From positions 2,003,001-2,067,000 of the forward strand of contig NZ_CP018097.1 in NCBI RefSeq assembly GCF_001886695.1: 64,000 bases of DNA, read 5' to 3'. Both the position numbers and the translations under genes were made by a program. Positions 8,010-16,973 of this stretch are shown one piece after another. This stretch comes from Aurantiacibacter gangjinensis (GTDB lineage: Bacteria; Pseudomonadota; Alphaproteobacteria; Sphingomonadales; Sphingomonadaceae). Under the pieces are notes generated by a model. It saw nothing but the letters and a program-made list of their open reading frames with translations. It did not search any database and was not told the origin of the DNA. Numbering within the stretch: the first letter of the stretch is position 1; each line of letters starts with the position of its first letter.

Positions 8010-9100
8010 CAATACTCCCCCACCAGAACTTCGGTGTAGAGTTCTGCCGGATCGGGCTCGGGCGAGCTTTCGGCGAAATCTGCCGCTTCGGCAACCGTGG
8101 CGCGGATGGCCTTGTCGATCTCTTTCAGCTTCTCTTCTTCTATACCGGCAGCGCCAAGATCTTTCTTCACCCGCTCGATGGGATCGTTCTTCTCGCGCTG
8201 GTCCTGCACCTCCTCGCGCGTGCGATATTTGGCAGGATCGGACATGGAGTGACCGCGATAGCGATAGGTCTCGCATTCCATCAGTACCGGCCCATTGCCG
8301 TCGCGCACATGCTTGAACGCGATCTCGGCCGCCTGACGCACTTCCAGCACATCCATTCCGTTCACCTTCATGCCGGGGATGCGGAAGGCCGTGCCGCGGC
8401 GATAAAATTCGGTTTCGGCGGAACTGCGCCGCACCGCGGTGCCCATCGCGTACTGGTTATTCTCGACAACGAAGACGATGGGCAGGTTCCAGAGCGCCGC
8501 CATGTTGAACGTCTCGTAGACCTGGCCCTGGTTTGCCGCGCCATCGCCGAAATAGGCGAGGCACAGGCCGCCATCCTCATTATATTGATGCGCGAGAGCG
8601 AGCCCGCCGCCGAGCGCCACCTGTGCGCCGACGATGCCGTGCCCGCCGTAGAATTTGTGCTCGGTGCTGAACATGTGCATCGAGCCGCCCTTCCCCTTGG
8701 AGATACCGGCGGCGCGGCCTGTCAGCTCTGCCATGATGACTTTCGGGTCGATGCCGTAGGCGAGCATGTGGCCGTGATCGCGATAACCGGTGATGACGCT
8801 GTCGACATCGCCGTTGAGCGCGGATTGCAGACCGATCGCCACAGCTTCCTGGCCGATATACAGATGGCAGAACCCGCCGATCAGGCCGAGGCCGTAAAGC
8901 TGGCCGGCTTTCTCCTCGAAACGGCGGATGAGCAGCATCTGCTCGTAAAAGCCCATCAGCTGTTCGTCGCTTGCCCCGAACCGCTTCTTCTTCTCCAGCC
9001 CCTCCTGCAGCGAGCGCAGCGCGAAATCCTCGCTATTGCTGTCGCTTTTGCTTTTGGCAGGGGTTTTCTTGCTTTTGCCGGACGTGGAAGCTTTGGCCAA
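8009..9100 (-). CDS. pdhA: Pyruvate dehydrogenase E1 component subunit alpha
   Basis: A 363-residue protein. Apart from a Lys/Ser-rich leader of about 25 residues it follows the E1-alpha pattern: LIRRFEEKAGQLYGLGLIGG near residue 58, then the thiamine-diphosphate motif GDGAANQG (185-192) ending with VVENNQYAMGT (211-221), and the loop YRGHSMSDPAKYR that carries the regulatory-serine region in this family. It forms the alpha2beta2 E1 enzyme with PdhB. It is transcribed with pdhB, separated only by the inverted-repeat element. ATG 9100 is preceded by an adequate spacer; Lys-rich leaders are common in this family. Confidence 0.95.
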   Translation of the reverse strand: MAKASTSGKSKKTPAKSKSDSNSEDFALRSLQEGLEKKKRFGASDEQLMGFYEQMLLIRRFEEKAGQLYGLGLIGGFCHLYIGQEAVAIGLQSALNGDVDSVITGYRDHGHMLAYGIDPKVIMAELTGRAAGISKGKGGSMHMFSTEHKFYGGHGIVGAQVALGGGLALAHQYNEDGGLCLAYFGDGAANQGQVYETFNMAALWNLPIVFVVENNQYAMGTAVRRSSAETEFYRRGTAFRIPGMKVNGMDVLEVRQAAEIAFKHVRDGNGPVLMECETYRYRGHSMSDPAKYRTREEVQDQREKNDPIERVKKDLGAAGIEEEKLKEIDKAIRATVAEAADFAESSPEPDPAELYTEVLVGEY

Positions 9101-9249
9101 TGTCGTGTCCTCGAAAGGCGCGCCTGTGGCGGCGCAGGTCGTGTAAGAGAATGCCTATTTGCAGGGTTTCGCGGCCCATGCAACGCGGCAAGTGGCCATT
9201 TAGCCTATGTGGTGAAAATGCTTGTTGTGGAGTGCCGTTCCGGCGGCGC

Positions 9250-9570
9250 TTAGTCGAGCGTTTCCAGCTCGACGACGAACTCGTCCGGATGGGCGACATT
9301 GAGATTGCCGCGAACCAGCTCCGACGCGTAATCTGGATCGACATTGTCGGGGTGCAGCAATGCGACGCGGTTCTGCAGGATGGCTCGCTGCTTTTGCAGC
9401 TCCACGATCCGGACCTCGTGCTCATCGAGCCGCGACGCCTGCTCACCCCAGGCGAGCACGCCTGACGGGCCGATCAGAGCCAGCCCGCCGATCAACATCA
9501 ACACAAGCAGGGCGCCGGCATTCGCCACCCGCTCGCGCACGATATCGCGTTTATGGACCAGTCCGTTCAT
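9250..9570 (-). CDS. FtsB/DivIC-family septum formation initiator-like protein
   Basis: A 106-residue protein: a short basic N-terminus, one membrane helix (residues about 18-40), then a periplasmic coiled coil (EHEVRIVELQKQRAILQNRV) and a short tail. This bitopic layout, size and the location just upstream of the pdh genes match the FtsB/DivIC-like proteins of alphaproteobacteria, which join FtsL and FtsQ at the division site. The start ATG 9570 is chosen because the longer frame up to 9663 has no membrane-protein character, and AAGG lies a few bases upstream. The exact division role is assumed by family. Confidence 0.75.
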   Translation of the reverse strand: MNGLVHKRDIVRERVANAGALLVLMLIGGLALIGPSGVLAWGEQASRLDEHEVRIVELQKQRAILQNRVALLHPDNVDPDYASELVRGNLNVAHPDEFVVELETLD

Positions 9571-9689
9571 TGTTAACCTTGAATCACACTTGCCCCGCCC
9601 GATCAAGCGCTTTCCTTCGGGAACTGCGGGGCGGACGATGGGTCGATTGAACATTGCACGCAAAAGCCAAACAGGTTACAAGTGAAACT

Positions 9690-10793
9690 ATGACTGACCT
9701 CTTTGAAAATCCCATCGGCCTAGACGGCTTTGAATTCGTCGAATTCTGCGCACCGGAAAAGGGCATGATCGAGCCTGTGTTCGAAACCATGGGCTTCACC
9801 CACATCGCCAATCACCGCTCAAAGGATGTGCAGTTGTGGCGACAGGGGCAGATCAATCTGATCATCAATTACGAACCGCGCAGCGCGGCATGGTACTTTG
9901 CGCGCGAGCACGGCCCGTCGGCCTGCGGCATGGGGTTCCGCGTGAAGGACGCGGCCAAGGCCTATGACGAACTGATCGAACGAGGTGCAGAACCGGTCGA
10001 CGTCGTGACCGGTCCGATGGAACTCTACATTCCAGCCATCCGTGGCATTGGCGGGGCCATTGTCTACCTGATCGACCGTTACGCCAACGAGGATGGCGAA
10101 GGCCTTTCGATCTACGATATCGATTTCGAATACCTACCCGGCGTGGATCGCAACCCCGAAGGCGCGGGCTTCAACGTCATCGATCACCTGACGCACAACG
10201 TCTATAATGGCCGGATGAAGTACTGGGCGGATTATTACGAGACGCTCTTCAATTTCCGCGAAATCCGCTTCTTCGACATCAAGGGCGAATATACCGGCCT
10301 CACCTCCAAGGCGTTGACGGCACCCGACGGCAAGATCCGTATCCCGCTCAACGAAGAGGGCGAAGGCGGCAAGGGACAGATCGAGGAGTTCCTGAAGGAC
10401 TTCAACGGCGAAGGCATCCAGCATATCGCCCTAATCTGTGACGATCTGGTTGCCGCATGGGATCGCCTGAAAAAGCTGGGCGTGCCGTTTATGACCGCCC
10501 CTCCGGAAACCTATTACGAGATGCTCGACGAACGCCTGCCCGGCCACGGAGAGCCTGCCGACGAACTGAAGATGCGCGGCATTCTGCTCGACGGCACGAC
10601 GGAAGGCGGCCAGCCACGGCTCCTGCTACAAATTTTCGCAGAAGCACAGGTCGGCCCGGTCTTCTTCGAGTTCATCCAGCGCAAGGGCGATGACGGTTTT
10701 GGCGAGGGCAACTTCAAGGCCCTGTTCGAAAGCATTGAGCGCGACCAGGTCAAGCGCGGCGTGCTCAAGACTGAAGCTGAGCCGGCCGAGTAA
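9690..10793 (+). CDS. hppD: 4-hydroxyphenylpyruvate dioxygenase
   Basis: A 367-residue non-haem Fe(II) enzyme that converts 4-hydroxyphenylpyruvate to homogentisate in tyrosine catabolism. The two vicinal-oxygen-chelate halves are visible, and the three metal ligands fall at H166 (VIDHLTHNV), H245 ([11 protein letters not shown]) and E327 (FFEFIQRKG), as in the Pseudomonas enzyme. The C-terminal [16 protein letters not shown] is the conserved lid helix. Start ATG 9690 is preferred to a frame opening at 9654, because [10 protein letters not shown] is the normal N-terminus. It stands alone; homogentisate dioxygenase is not in the window. A hairpin with a T-run follows at 10817. Confidence 0.96.
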   Translation: MTDLFENPIGLDGFEFVEFCAPEKGMIEPVFETMGFTHIANHRSKDVQLWRQGQINLIINYEPRSAAWYFAREHGPSACGMGFRVKDAAKAYDELIERGAEPVDVVTGPMELYIPAIRGIGGAIVYLIDRYANEDGEGLSIYDIDFEYLPGVDRNPEGAGFNVIDHLTHNVYNGRMKYWADYYETLFNFREIRFFDIKGEYTGLTSKALTAPDGKIRIPLNEEGEGGKGQIEEFLKDFNGEGIQHIALICDDLVAAWDRLKKLGVPFMTAPPETYYEMLDERLPGHGEPADELKMRGILLDGTTEGGQPRLLLQIFAEAQVGPVFFEFIQRKGDDGFGEGNFKALFESIERDQVKRGVLKTEAEPAE

Positions 10794-10816
10794 GCGACCG
10801 AGACATCGACAATTGC

Positions 10817-10854
10817 AAAAAAGGGGGCGAACCGGAAGGTCCGTCCCTTTTTTT
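10817..10854 (+). terminator. Terminator after hppD
   Basis: An A-run and GGG pair with a downstream CCC and a run of seven Ts, around a central loop; the arrangement can stop transcription from either side. It lies 24 bases after the hppD stop. Its T-run is directly followed by a copied fragment of the 3' end of the nearby tRNA-Arg. Confidence 0.7.
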
Positions 10855-10921
10855 GGTGCGCCCGACAGGATTGTCTCGGCGCTGCGCGCCTCGTCGTCTC
10901 CGCTTCGCTCCGACTCCGAAC
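10854..10921 (-). pseudogene. Fragment of tRNA-Arg(CCT): 3' end with an insertion in the T loop
   Basis: Bases 10854-10872 repeat exactly the 3' end of the intact tRNA (10980-10998), including the encoded CCA and the acceptor strand. The T loop is then split: 44 bases (10873-10916) sit between the AAT and TTCG parts of the loop, after which a short CGAAC match (10917-10921) ends the similarity. Read on the minus strand the insert begins GAGTCGGAGCG, the same beginning as the insert in the other relic at 11106-11151. No complete tRNA can form. Confidence 0.6.
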
Positions 10922-10946
10922 AAGGCTCGATCAATCTGAGCAAACC

Positions 10947-10980
10947 AAAGGGCAGCACCCCTCGCGGGATACTGCCCTTT
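10947..10980 (-). terminator. Hairpin at the 3' end of tRNA-Arg
   Basis: A perfect 9-bp stem, AAAGGGCAG (10947-10955) with CTGCCCTTT (10972-10980), abuts the tRNA CCA end. It is the probable processing or termination hairpin of the minus-strand tRNA transcript. There is no strong U-run on that strand. Confidence 0.5.
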
Positions 10981-11056
10981 GGTGCGCCCGACAGGATTCG
11001 AACCTGTGGCCCCCAGATTAGGAATCTGGTGCTCTATCCGACTGAGCTACGGGCGC
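10980..11056 (-). tRNA. tRNA-Arg (anticodon CCT)
   Basis: A 77-nt cloverleaf on the minus strand. The acceptor stem GCGCCCG/CGGGCGC is perfect, the discriminator is A and CCA is encoded. The D arm contains AGCTCAGTCGG; the anticodon stem CCAGA/TCTGG encloses loop TTCCTAA with anticodon CCT, reading AGG codons; the T arm is ACAGG-TTCGAAT-CCTGT. In some other alphaproteobacteria this tRNA carries a group I intron in the anticodon loop; this copy has none. Two degenerate copies flank it. Confidence 0.95.
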
Positions 11057-11097
11057 CCGAAAAGCGCAACTAGTTGCACAGGTCGCGGATGGCAATG

Positions 11098-11233
11098 ACA
11101 GGATTGGCCGCCGCTACGCTCTGGCCGTCTGTGCGCTTCGCGCTCCGACTCCGAACCTGTGGCCCCCAGATTAGGGAAGCGCAGCTGACCGCGGGTCAAT
11201 CTGGTGCTCTATCCGACTGAGCTACGGGCGCCC
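11098..11233 (-). pseudogene. Degenerate tRNA-Arg(CCT) copy with insertions in the anticodon loop and T loop
   Basis: Read on the minus strand from 11233, this copy matches the intact tRNA through the acceptor 5' strand, D arm and anticodon stem. The anticodon loop is then interrupted by 22 bases (11176-11197) between TT and CCTAA. After the variable region the T loop is interrupted by 46 bases (11106-11151) after TTCG. The T stem is kept (ACAGG/CCTGT), but the 3' acceptor strand is replaced by unrelated sequence, so it cannot be charged. Both inserts can fold into small hairpins, such as GACC-CGC-GGTC. Confidence 0.7.
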
Positions 11234-11269
11234 GTTGCCGCCTTTACGGCGATGAATTCGCGCTGGCAA

Positions 11270-11728
11270 TCAGTTCACATCGTCAGGCGGGGCAATCGGC
11301 AATGGCAGCGGCGCGACGGGGACGCCCTCGTCGAGCAGGTCTTTCGCTTCCTTCATACTCGCCTGTCCATGGATGGGCGCGTGGTCTTTCTCACCGTAAT
11401 GCATTGCGCGCGACTGCTCTGCGAAATCCTTGCCGACCCAGGTGCTGTTCTCCAGCGCCTTGGCTTGCGCTTTCGCCAGCTTTTCCAGAGCCTGCGCGAC
11501 TTCCGGCGTCATCGGCGCATTCGAGACATTCTTGCCGCGAGCGACCTCCGTGCGCTGGTTGCCTTTCGCACCCACGCTAGGCGCCATGGGTGCTTTGTCG
11601 ACCGCCGGTGATCCGCACTGCGGACAGGTGATCAATCCGCCCGCCTTCTGGTCGGCGAAGTCGCCGGAAGAACCGAACCAGCCTTCGAACCGATGGCCGT
11701 GCTCGCAGGAGAGGTCGTAAACGATCAT
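11270..11728 (-). CDS. DUF1178 family protein
   Basis: A 152-residue protein starting MIVYDLSCEHGHRFEGWFGS. Cysteines at 8, 35 and 38 (ITCPQCGS) and H10/H12 form a zinc-ribbon-like N-terminal part typical of DUF1178. The middle is Ala/Lys-rich and helical, and the C-terminus KDLLDEGVPVAPLPLPIAP is the conserved family tail. Function is unknown; nucleic acid or metal binding is only suggested by the cysteine pairs. Its ATG overlaps the stop of the nitrilase gene (ATGA). Upstream in-frame sequence to 11866 lies inside that gene and is not used. Confidence 0.85.
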   Translation of the reverse strand: MIVYDLSCEHGHRFEGWFGSSGDFADQKAGGLITCPQCGSPAVDKAPMAPSVGAKGNQRTEVARGKNVSNAPMTPEVAQALEKLAKAQAKALENSTWVGKDFAEQSRAMHYGEKDHAPIHGQASMKEAKDLLDEGVPVAPLPLPIAPPDDVN

Positions 11729-12561
11729 GCGCCCGGCGCTGTAAGGCTTTCGCATTTGTTCGCAAGGCTGGGAATCCGTTTGCGCACGTCGTCGACACGG
11801 CCAAGATCGATATCGCAGAAGCCGACGCCGTTCTCGCTGCCCATATCCAGCAATACGTCGCCCCATGGATCGATTACGAGCGAATGACCGTAAGTGGAGC
11901 GCCCGTCCTCGTGCTCGCCGACCTGCGCTGCGGCGACGACGAAGGCGCTAGCCTCGATCGCGCGAGCGCGCTGCAGGACATGCCAATGCGCCTTGCCTGT
12001 CGGCACGGTGAAGGCTGCAGGGGTCGCGATACAATCGCATTTGGCGCGGCCCAGCGCATCGAACAGGGCGGGAAAGCGCAAGTCGTAACAGATCGTCAGG
12101 CCGAGCTTGCCAACCGGTGTATCGCCCACCGCGACCACCTCTCCGCCGGGACGGTAGGCGGCTGATTCCTGCCAGCTATCGCCCTCGCCCAATTCGGCAT
12201 CGAACATGTGTATCTTGTCGTAGGAAATTGCGGGTGAGGTGCCGGTGTCCGATGCGCGGAAATACATCGCGCGGTTGGCCCAACGATCCTCGCCCGTCGG
12301 CACGGGCATGGAGCCGAGCGCGATATCGACGCCATGCTCGCGAGCAGCGTCCGCAAGCGCCGTTTTCGCACGATCCGGCCCGCCATTGTCGATCCATTCG
12401 GCAGCGCGCTTGCGCTTCTGGTCGAGCAGGATGGACATTTCCGGCGTGAACAGCACCTTCGCCCCGCCTTGCGCTGCCTCGCGAGTCGCGTCGATCACGG
12501 TTTGCAGATTGGCATCGGCGTCGATGCCCGTCGTCATCTGGAGGATAGCTAGTTTCGGCAT
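11725..12561 (-). CDS. Carbon-nitrogen hydrolase family protein (Nit/omega-amidase-like)
   Basis: A 278-residue nitrilase-superfamily amidase. The Glu-Lys-Cys triad is present: E41 in FTPEMSILLD, K116 in SYDKIHMFDAEL and C158 in LTICYDLRFP. The closest well-known relatives are Nit1/Nit2 proteins, which repair deaminated glutathione or hydrolyse alpha-ketoglutaramate. The upstream glutaredoxin gene fits a glutathione-linked role, but that is inference. The gene order grxC-nit-DUF1178 with TAATG and ATGA overlaps is common in alphaproteobacteria. Confidence 0.88.
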   Translation of the reverse strand: MPKLAILQMTTGIDADANLQTVIDATREAAQGGAKVLFTPEMSILLDQKRKRAAEWIDNGGPDRAKTALADAAREHGVDIALGSMPVPTGEDRWANRAMYFRASDTGTSPAISYDKIHMFDAELGEGDSWQESAAYRPGGEVVAVGDTPVGKLGLTICYDLRFPALFDALGRAKCDCIATPAAFTVPTGKAHWHVLQRARAIEASAFVVAAAQVGEHEDGRSTYGHSLVIDPWGDVLLDMGSENGVGFCDIDLGRVDDVRKRIPSLANKCESLTAPGA

Positions 12562-12824
12562 TACAGGCCCAGCATCGCGTCCAGCCTGCCTTCGCGCTCC
12601 AGCGCGGCAAGATCGTCCGATCCGCCGACGGCTTTGTCGTCGATAAAGATTTGCGGCACCGTGCGCGCGTCGGGTTTGCGCGACACCATTTCATCGCGTT
12701 TCGCACCATCCATGGTGATGTCGTACTCGGTATATTCCACGCCCTTGCTATCGAGCAGGCGCTTGGCGCGCGTGCAGAAACCGCACCATGCCTTCGTGTA
12801 AATTTCAACCTTCGGAGTGCTCAC
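12561..12824 (-). CDS. grxC: Glutaredoxin 3 (dithiol, CGFC active site)
   Basis: An 87-residue glutaredoxin with the redox motif C14-G-F-C17 and the glutathione-binding TVPQIFIDD and GGSDDL segments. It reduces disulfides and glutathione mixed disulfides in the cytoplasm. The CGFC variant replaces the CPYC of the E. coli enzyme but is frequent in this lineage. Its stop overlaps the nitrilase start (TAATG), making it the first gene of the three-gene operon. The promoter must lie in 12825-12950, shared with the divergent hsp20 gene. Confidence 0.92.
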   Translation of the reverse strand: MSTPKVEIYTKAWCGFCTRAKRLLDSKGVEYTEYDITMDGAKRDEMVSRKPDARTVPQIFIDDKAVGGSDDLAALEREGRLDAMLGL

Positions 12825-12853
12825 AATCCCTCTTTTCTGCGCTGTGCGGGCCG

Positions 12854-12884
12854 CTTGAAATGGCCGTGGGCGCGATTATCTTGA
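12854..12884 (+). promoter_or_regulatory. Putative heat-shock (RpoH) promoter for hsp20
   Basis: CTTGAA at 12854-12859 is the RpoH -35 motif. After CTTG and 17 bases comes ATTATCT (12875-12881), which matches six of seven positions of the alphaproteobacterial RpoH -10 consensus CYTATNT. The start of transcription would be near 12890, about 60 bases before the hsp20 ATG. The call rests on motif and spacing only. Confidence 0.5.
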
Positions 12885-12950
12885 TCCGTGCGGATGCCGC
12901 TTTCGGGTCCGCTTACACTAACCAAATTGCTCAGAAGAGGATTTGTTCAC

Positions 12951-13424
12951 ATGAACCGTTTCGATCTCACCCCCTATCGCCGTTCGACCGTAGGCTTCGA
13001 TCGTCTTTTCGATCTGCTCGAAAACAACGCACGCAATAGCGGCGACAACTACCCCCCTTTCAATATCGAGCGCCGCGATGAAGATGCCTATCGCATCACG
13101 ATTGCCGTTGCCGGCTTCAAGCAGCGCGATCTCGATATCACCGCCCAGCAGAACCTGCTCACCGTGCAGGGAAAGAAGCGCGACGAAATCGCGGACGGCG
13201 AGATGCTGCATGTCGGCATCGCCAATCGCGGGTTCGAGCGTCGCTTCGAATTGGCCGATTATGTGCGCGTCGAGAACGCCGACCTGGCCGATGGGCTGTT
13301 GGTGATCGACCTTGTGCGCGAAGTGCCCGAGGCGATGAAGCCCAAGAAGATCGCCATTGGCGGCACCACTCTCGAAGTGGTGGAAGGCGACAAGAAGGAT
13401 GATGACGCAGCCGACGCTGCCTGA
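12951..13424 (+). CDS. Hsp20/alpha-crystallin small heat-shock protein (IbpA-like)
   Basis: A 157-residue protein beginning MNRFDLTPYRRSTVGFDRLF, the usual N-terminus of proteobacterial class A Hsp20. The alpha-crystallin domain runs from about 34 to 130 (PPFNIERRDEDAYRITIAVA to GLLVIDLVREVP) and includes GIANRGFERRFELADYVRVE. The C-terminal IAIG supplies an I-x-I-like assembly motif, followed by an acidic tail. It holds unfolding proteins as an ATP-independent chaperone. AGAGG at 12936-12940 supports ATG 12951 over an upstream frame. A probable RpoH promoter precedes it. Confidence 0.92.
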   Translation: MNRFDLTPYRRSTVGFDRLFDLLENNARNSGDNYPPFNIERRDEDAYRITIAVAGFKQRDLDITAQQNLLTVQGKKRDEIADGEMLHVGIANRGFERRFELADYVRVENADLADGLLVIDLVREVPEAMKPKKIAIGGTTLEVVEGDKKDDDAADAA

Positions 13425-13776
13425 TGGCGTTTCTTCACGACATCACCGTTGAAACAATCGGGGGCGAGGCCCGCTAAAGCCTCGCCCCCTCGACGCGTAA
13501 GCGCCGACTCGCTCCTGGCAAAAGCTGTCCGGGTCGCAAGAGACAGCCAATGTCACAGAGCAAGACCGAGCCGACAACGCACTGGATACGCCCTGTCGCG
13601 CGTGCGGGGCCGGTCTGAACTCTCTTGCGGACAATACCGTGGCAGGCCCTCCGCCTGCACCATCCCATATGCCCTTGCGTTAAGGCGTTACGCTCCCCCC
13701 TCCGCGATTTGCAAGAAAATTCTGGGATTTGGCCCATTTCGGAAACCTTCGTGCCGACCGGCAGGCACAGATCTGG
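13425..13776. other. 352-bp gene-free region with strong secondary structure
   Basis: No credible protein gene is seen. 13460-13489 is an 11-bp perfect stem (GGGGGCGAGGC with GCCTCGCCCCC) that can end transcripts from hsp20 or, on the other strand, from pyrG. 13535-13543 (CGCAAGAGA) pairs with 13621-13629 around an inner stem AGACC/GGTCT, making a rod-like fold of about 100 bases, and 13642-13658 is a 6-bp hairpin. A small RNA gene is possible, but I cannot assign a family. Confidence 0.45.
13460..13489. terminator. Strong GC-rich hairpin between hsp20 and pyrG
   Basis: A perfect 11-bp stem with an 8-base loop (CCGCTAAA). There is no T-run on the plus side, so for hsp20 it would act as a weak terminator or 3' stabiliser. 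Confidence 0.5.
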
Positions 13777-15414
<1,638 letters not shown>

Positions 15415-15518
15415 GGGAGGCGAGCCTTAAGCCCAGCGCCGGATTCGGCGCAAGCGAATTACGCCAGAAATTCGCCAGATAATGCAGGTTATCCGCAGCG
15501 GGCGGACATTACGGTAAC

Positions 15519-15866
15519 TTAGCCGTCGAGATCGGACAGCGAATTGTCGCCCTCGTCTTCCGCCGGAGCAGCATCCTGCGCGGGCGCAGTGGTGGAGCGG
15601 TCGATCGAATCGTCCAGCTCGGCAGCGCCCGTCGCGTTTACGGCAAGGCCCGCGAGTATGATGGAGAGCACTACGAAAAGCACAGCGAACCACTTGGTCG
15701 CGCGCGAGAGGAAATCCGCCGCGCCGCGCGCCGACAGCATGCCGCCGGGGCTGCCTCCACCGCCGATGCCGAGGCCGCCGCCTTCGGACTTCTGCATGAG
15801 CACAAGCAGCACGAGGCCCGCTGCAATGAAGGCCTGGATGACGGTAAGGAAGAGAAACAGGTTCAT
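15519..15866 (-). CDS. secG: Preprotein translocase subunit SecG
   Basis: A 115-residue membrane protein with two helices (residues about 2-22 and 57-78) joined by the Gly-rich loop GGGLGIGGGGSPGGMLSARG, followed by FLSRATKWFAVLFV, the SecG signature. The C-terminus is an acidic Ala/Pro/Asp-rich tail common in alphaproteobacterial SecG. It is the accessory subunit of the SecYEG channel. The order tpiA-secG-pyrG on one strand is conserved in many alphaproteobacteria. Confidence 0.92.
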   Translation of the reverse strand: MNLFLFLTVIQAFIAAGLVLLVLMQKSEGGGLGIGGGGSPGGMLSARGAADFLSRATKWFAVLFVVLSIILAGLAVNATGAAELDDSIDRSTTAPAQDAAPAEDEGDNSLSDLDG

Positions 15867-15968
15867 GGTCGAAAATACGCTACTTTAGGAATATCGGGTG
15901 TTGTTGCGTGCGATGTAGTCGCCCTACGCCTTTCCCACAAGTTTTGTAGGACGATGGCGCGGTTGGGG

Positions 15969-16727
15969 TTAGTCGTCCTCGGTCTCCGCAGCGGCGACGA
16001 TGATGCCGAGGAAGCTCTCCGCCGTCAGGCTGGCCCCGCCGACCAGCGCGCCGCCCACTTCGTCGGCTGCCAGCAATTCGGCCGCATTGTCGGGCTTCAC
16101 CGATCCGCCATAGAGGATGCGCATAGCCTCGCCCGCCTCGCCAAACATGTCGACCAGCTTGCCGCGGATATGGCGGTGCATGGTGCCGATATCGTCCACC
16201 GTGGGCGTGCGGCCGGTGCCGATGGCCCAGACGGGTTCATACGCGACGGTGATCTTCTCGGCCAGTTCTTCGCCCGTAGGCACCGAGCCTGCGAGCTGGC
16301 GAGCGACGACATCTTCAGCCTTGCCTTCGTCGCGCTGGTCCTCGGTCTCGCCGACGCAGACGATGACGTTCATGCCTGCCTCGATAGCGGCCTCGGCCTT
16401 CTGCTTGACGAGGGCGTTCGACTCCTTGTGGTCGGCGCGCCGCTCGGAATGGCCGACGATGGCAAATCCCGCGCCCGCGTCCTTCGCCATGGCTGCCGAC
16501 ACATCGCCGGTATGCGCGCCGCCATCGGCGGGGTGCACATCCTGCGCACCGATACCGATCAACGTCGCTTCCTTGCGGCAGGCATGGATCAGCGTGAATG
16601 GCGGAGCGAGCGCGACTTCGACCTTGATCAGCCGTTCGGCCGCGCGGTCGATCGCGCGCGCTTCGGCGAGCATGGCGCGCGTCCCGTGCATTTTCCAGTT
16701 GCCGACAATGTAAGGGCGTTCGGACAT
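15969..16727 (-). CDS. tpiA: Triose-phosphate isomerase
   Basis: A 252-residue TIM-barrel enzyme interconverting dihydroxyacetone phosphate and glyceraldehyde 3-phosphate. Catalytic residues are K12 (GNWKMHG), H93 (VGHSERR) and E164 (AYEPVWAIGTG), and the phosphate loop YGGSVKPDN is present. I start at MSERPYIVGN (16727) because the extra 28 residues of the longer frame are not family-like. It is divergent from the PPIase gene at 16974. Confidence 0.95.
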   Translation of the reverse strand: MSERPYIVGNWKMHGTRAMLAEARAIDRAAERLIKVEVALAPPFTLIHACRKEATLIGIGAQDVHPADGGAHTGDVSAAMAKDAGAGFAIVGHSERRADHKESNALVKQKAEAAIEAGMNVIVCVGETEDQRDEGKAEDVVARQLAGSVPTGEELAEKITVAYEPVWAIGTGRTPTVDDIGTMHRHIRGKLVDMFGEAGEAMRILYGGSVKPDNAAELLAADEVGGALVGGASLTAESFLGIIVAAAETEDD

Positions 16728-16973
16728 CGGTGGTGATATTTCCGTGAGTTGTTCAGGCGGATATGGCGCAGACCCGGGCGCGTTGTTCGCGGTCCCGGTC
16801 ACATCGGCCAATCGCGCTAGTGGCAGCGGCCAGTCTTGTCAAAGCAGGTTTTACACATCGGGCGAAAGCTGCGCTGGGCTGTTGCGGCAGGGTCGCAGCG
16901 CGGATAAAGCGGGCGCAACTGACTGTCAGGGTGCCCGCAGGGCCTCCTCCCCAATACGGACAACGAACTTCCG

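Noticed and set aside
11098-11233. A short intron in a second functional tRNA-Arg(CCT)
   Set aside because: Group I introns known in this tRNA in other alphaproteobacteria are about ten times longer than the 22-base insert, and the copy also has a split T loop and lacks a matching 3' acceptor strand.
10854-11233. Integration scar of a genomic island at a tRNA gene
   Set aside because: tRNA fragments fit the idea, but no integrase, phage or foreign gene lies between them; local tandem duplication with insertions explains the data better.
13527-13632. tmRNA, SRP RNA or RNase P RNA in the hsp20-pyrG gap
   Set aside because: No tRNA-like T arm with CCA, no SRP GGAAG tetraloop region and insufficient length for RNase P; left as an unassigned structured candidate.
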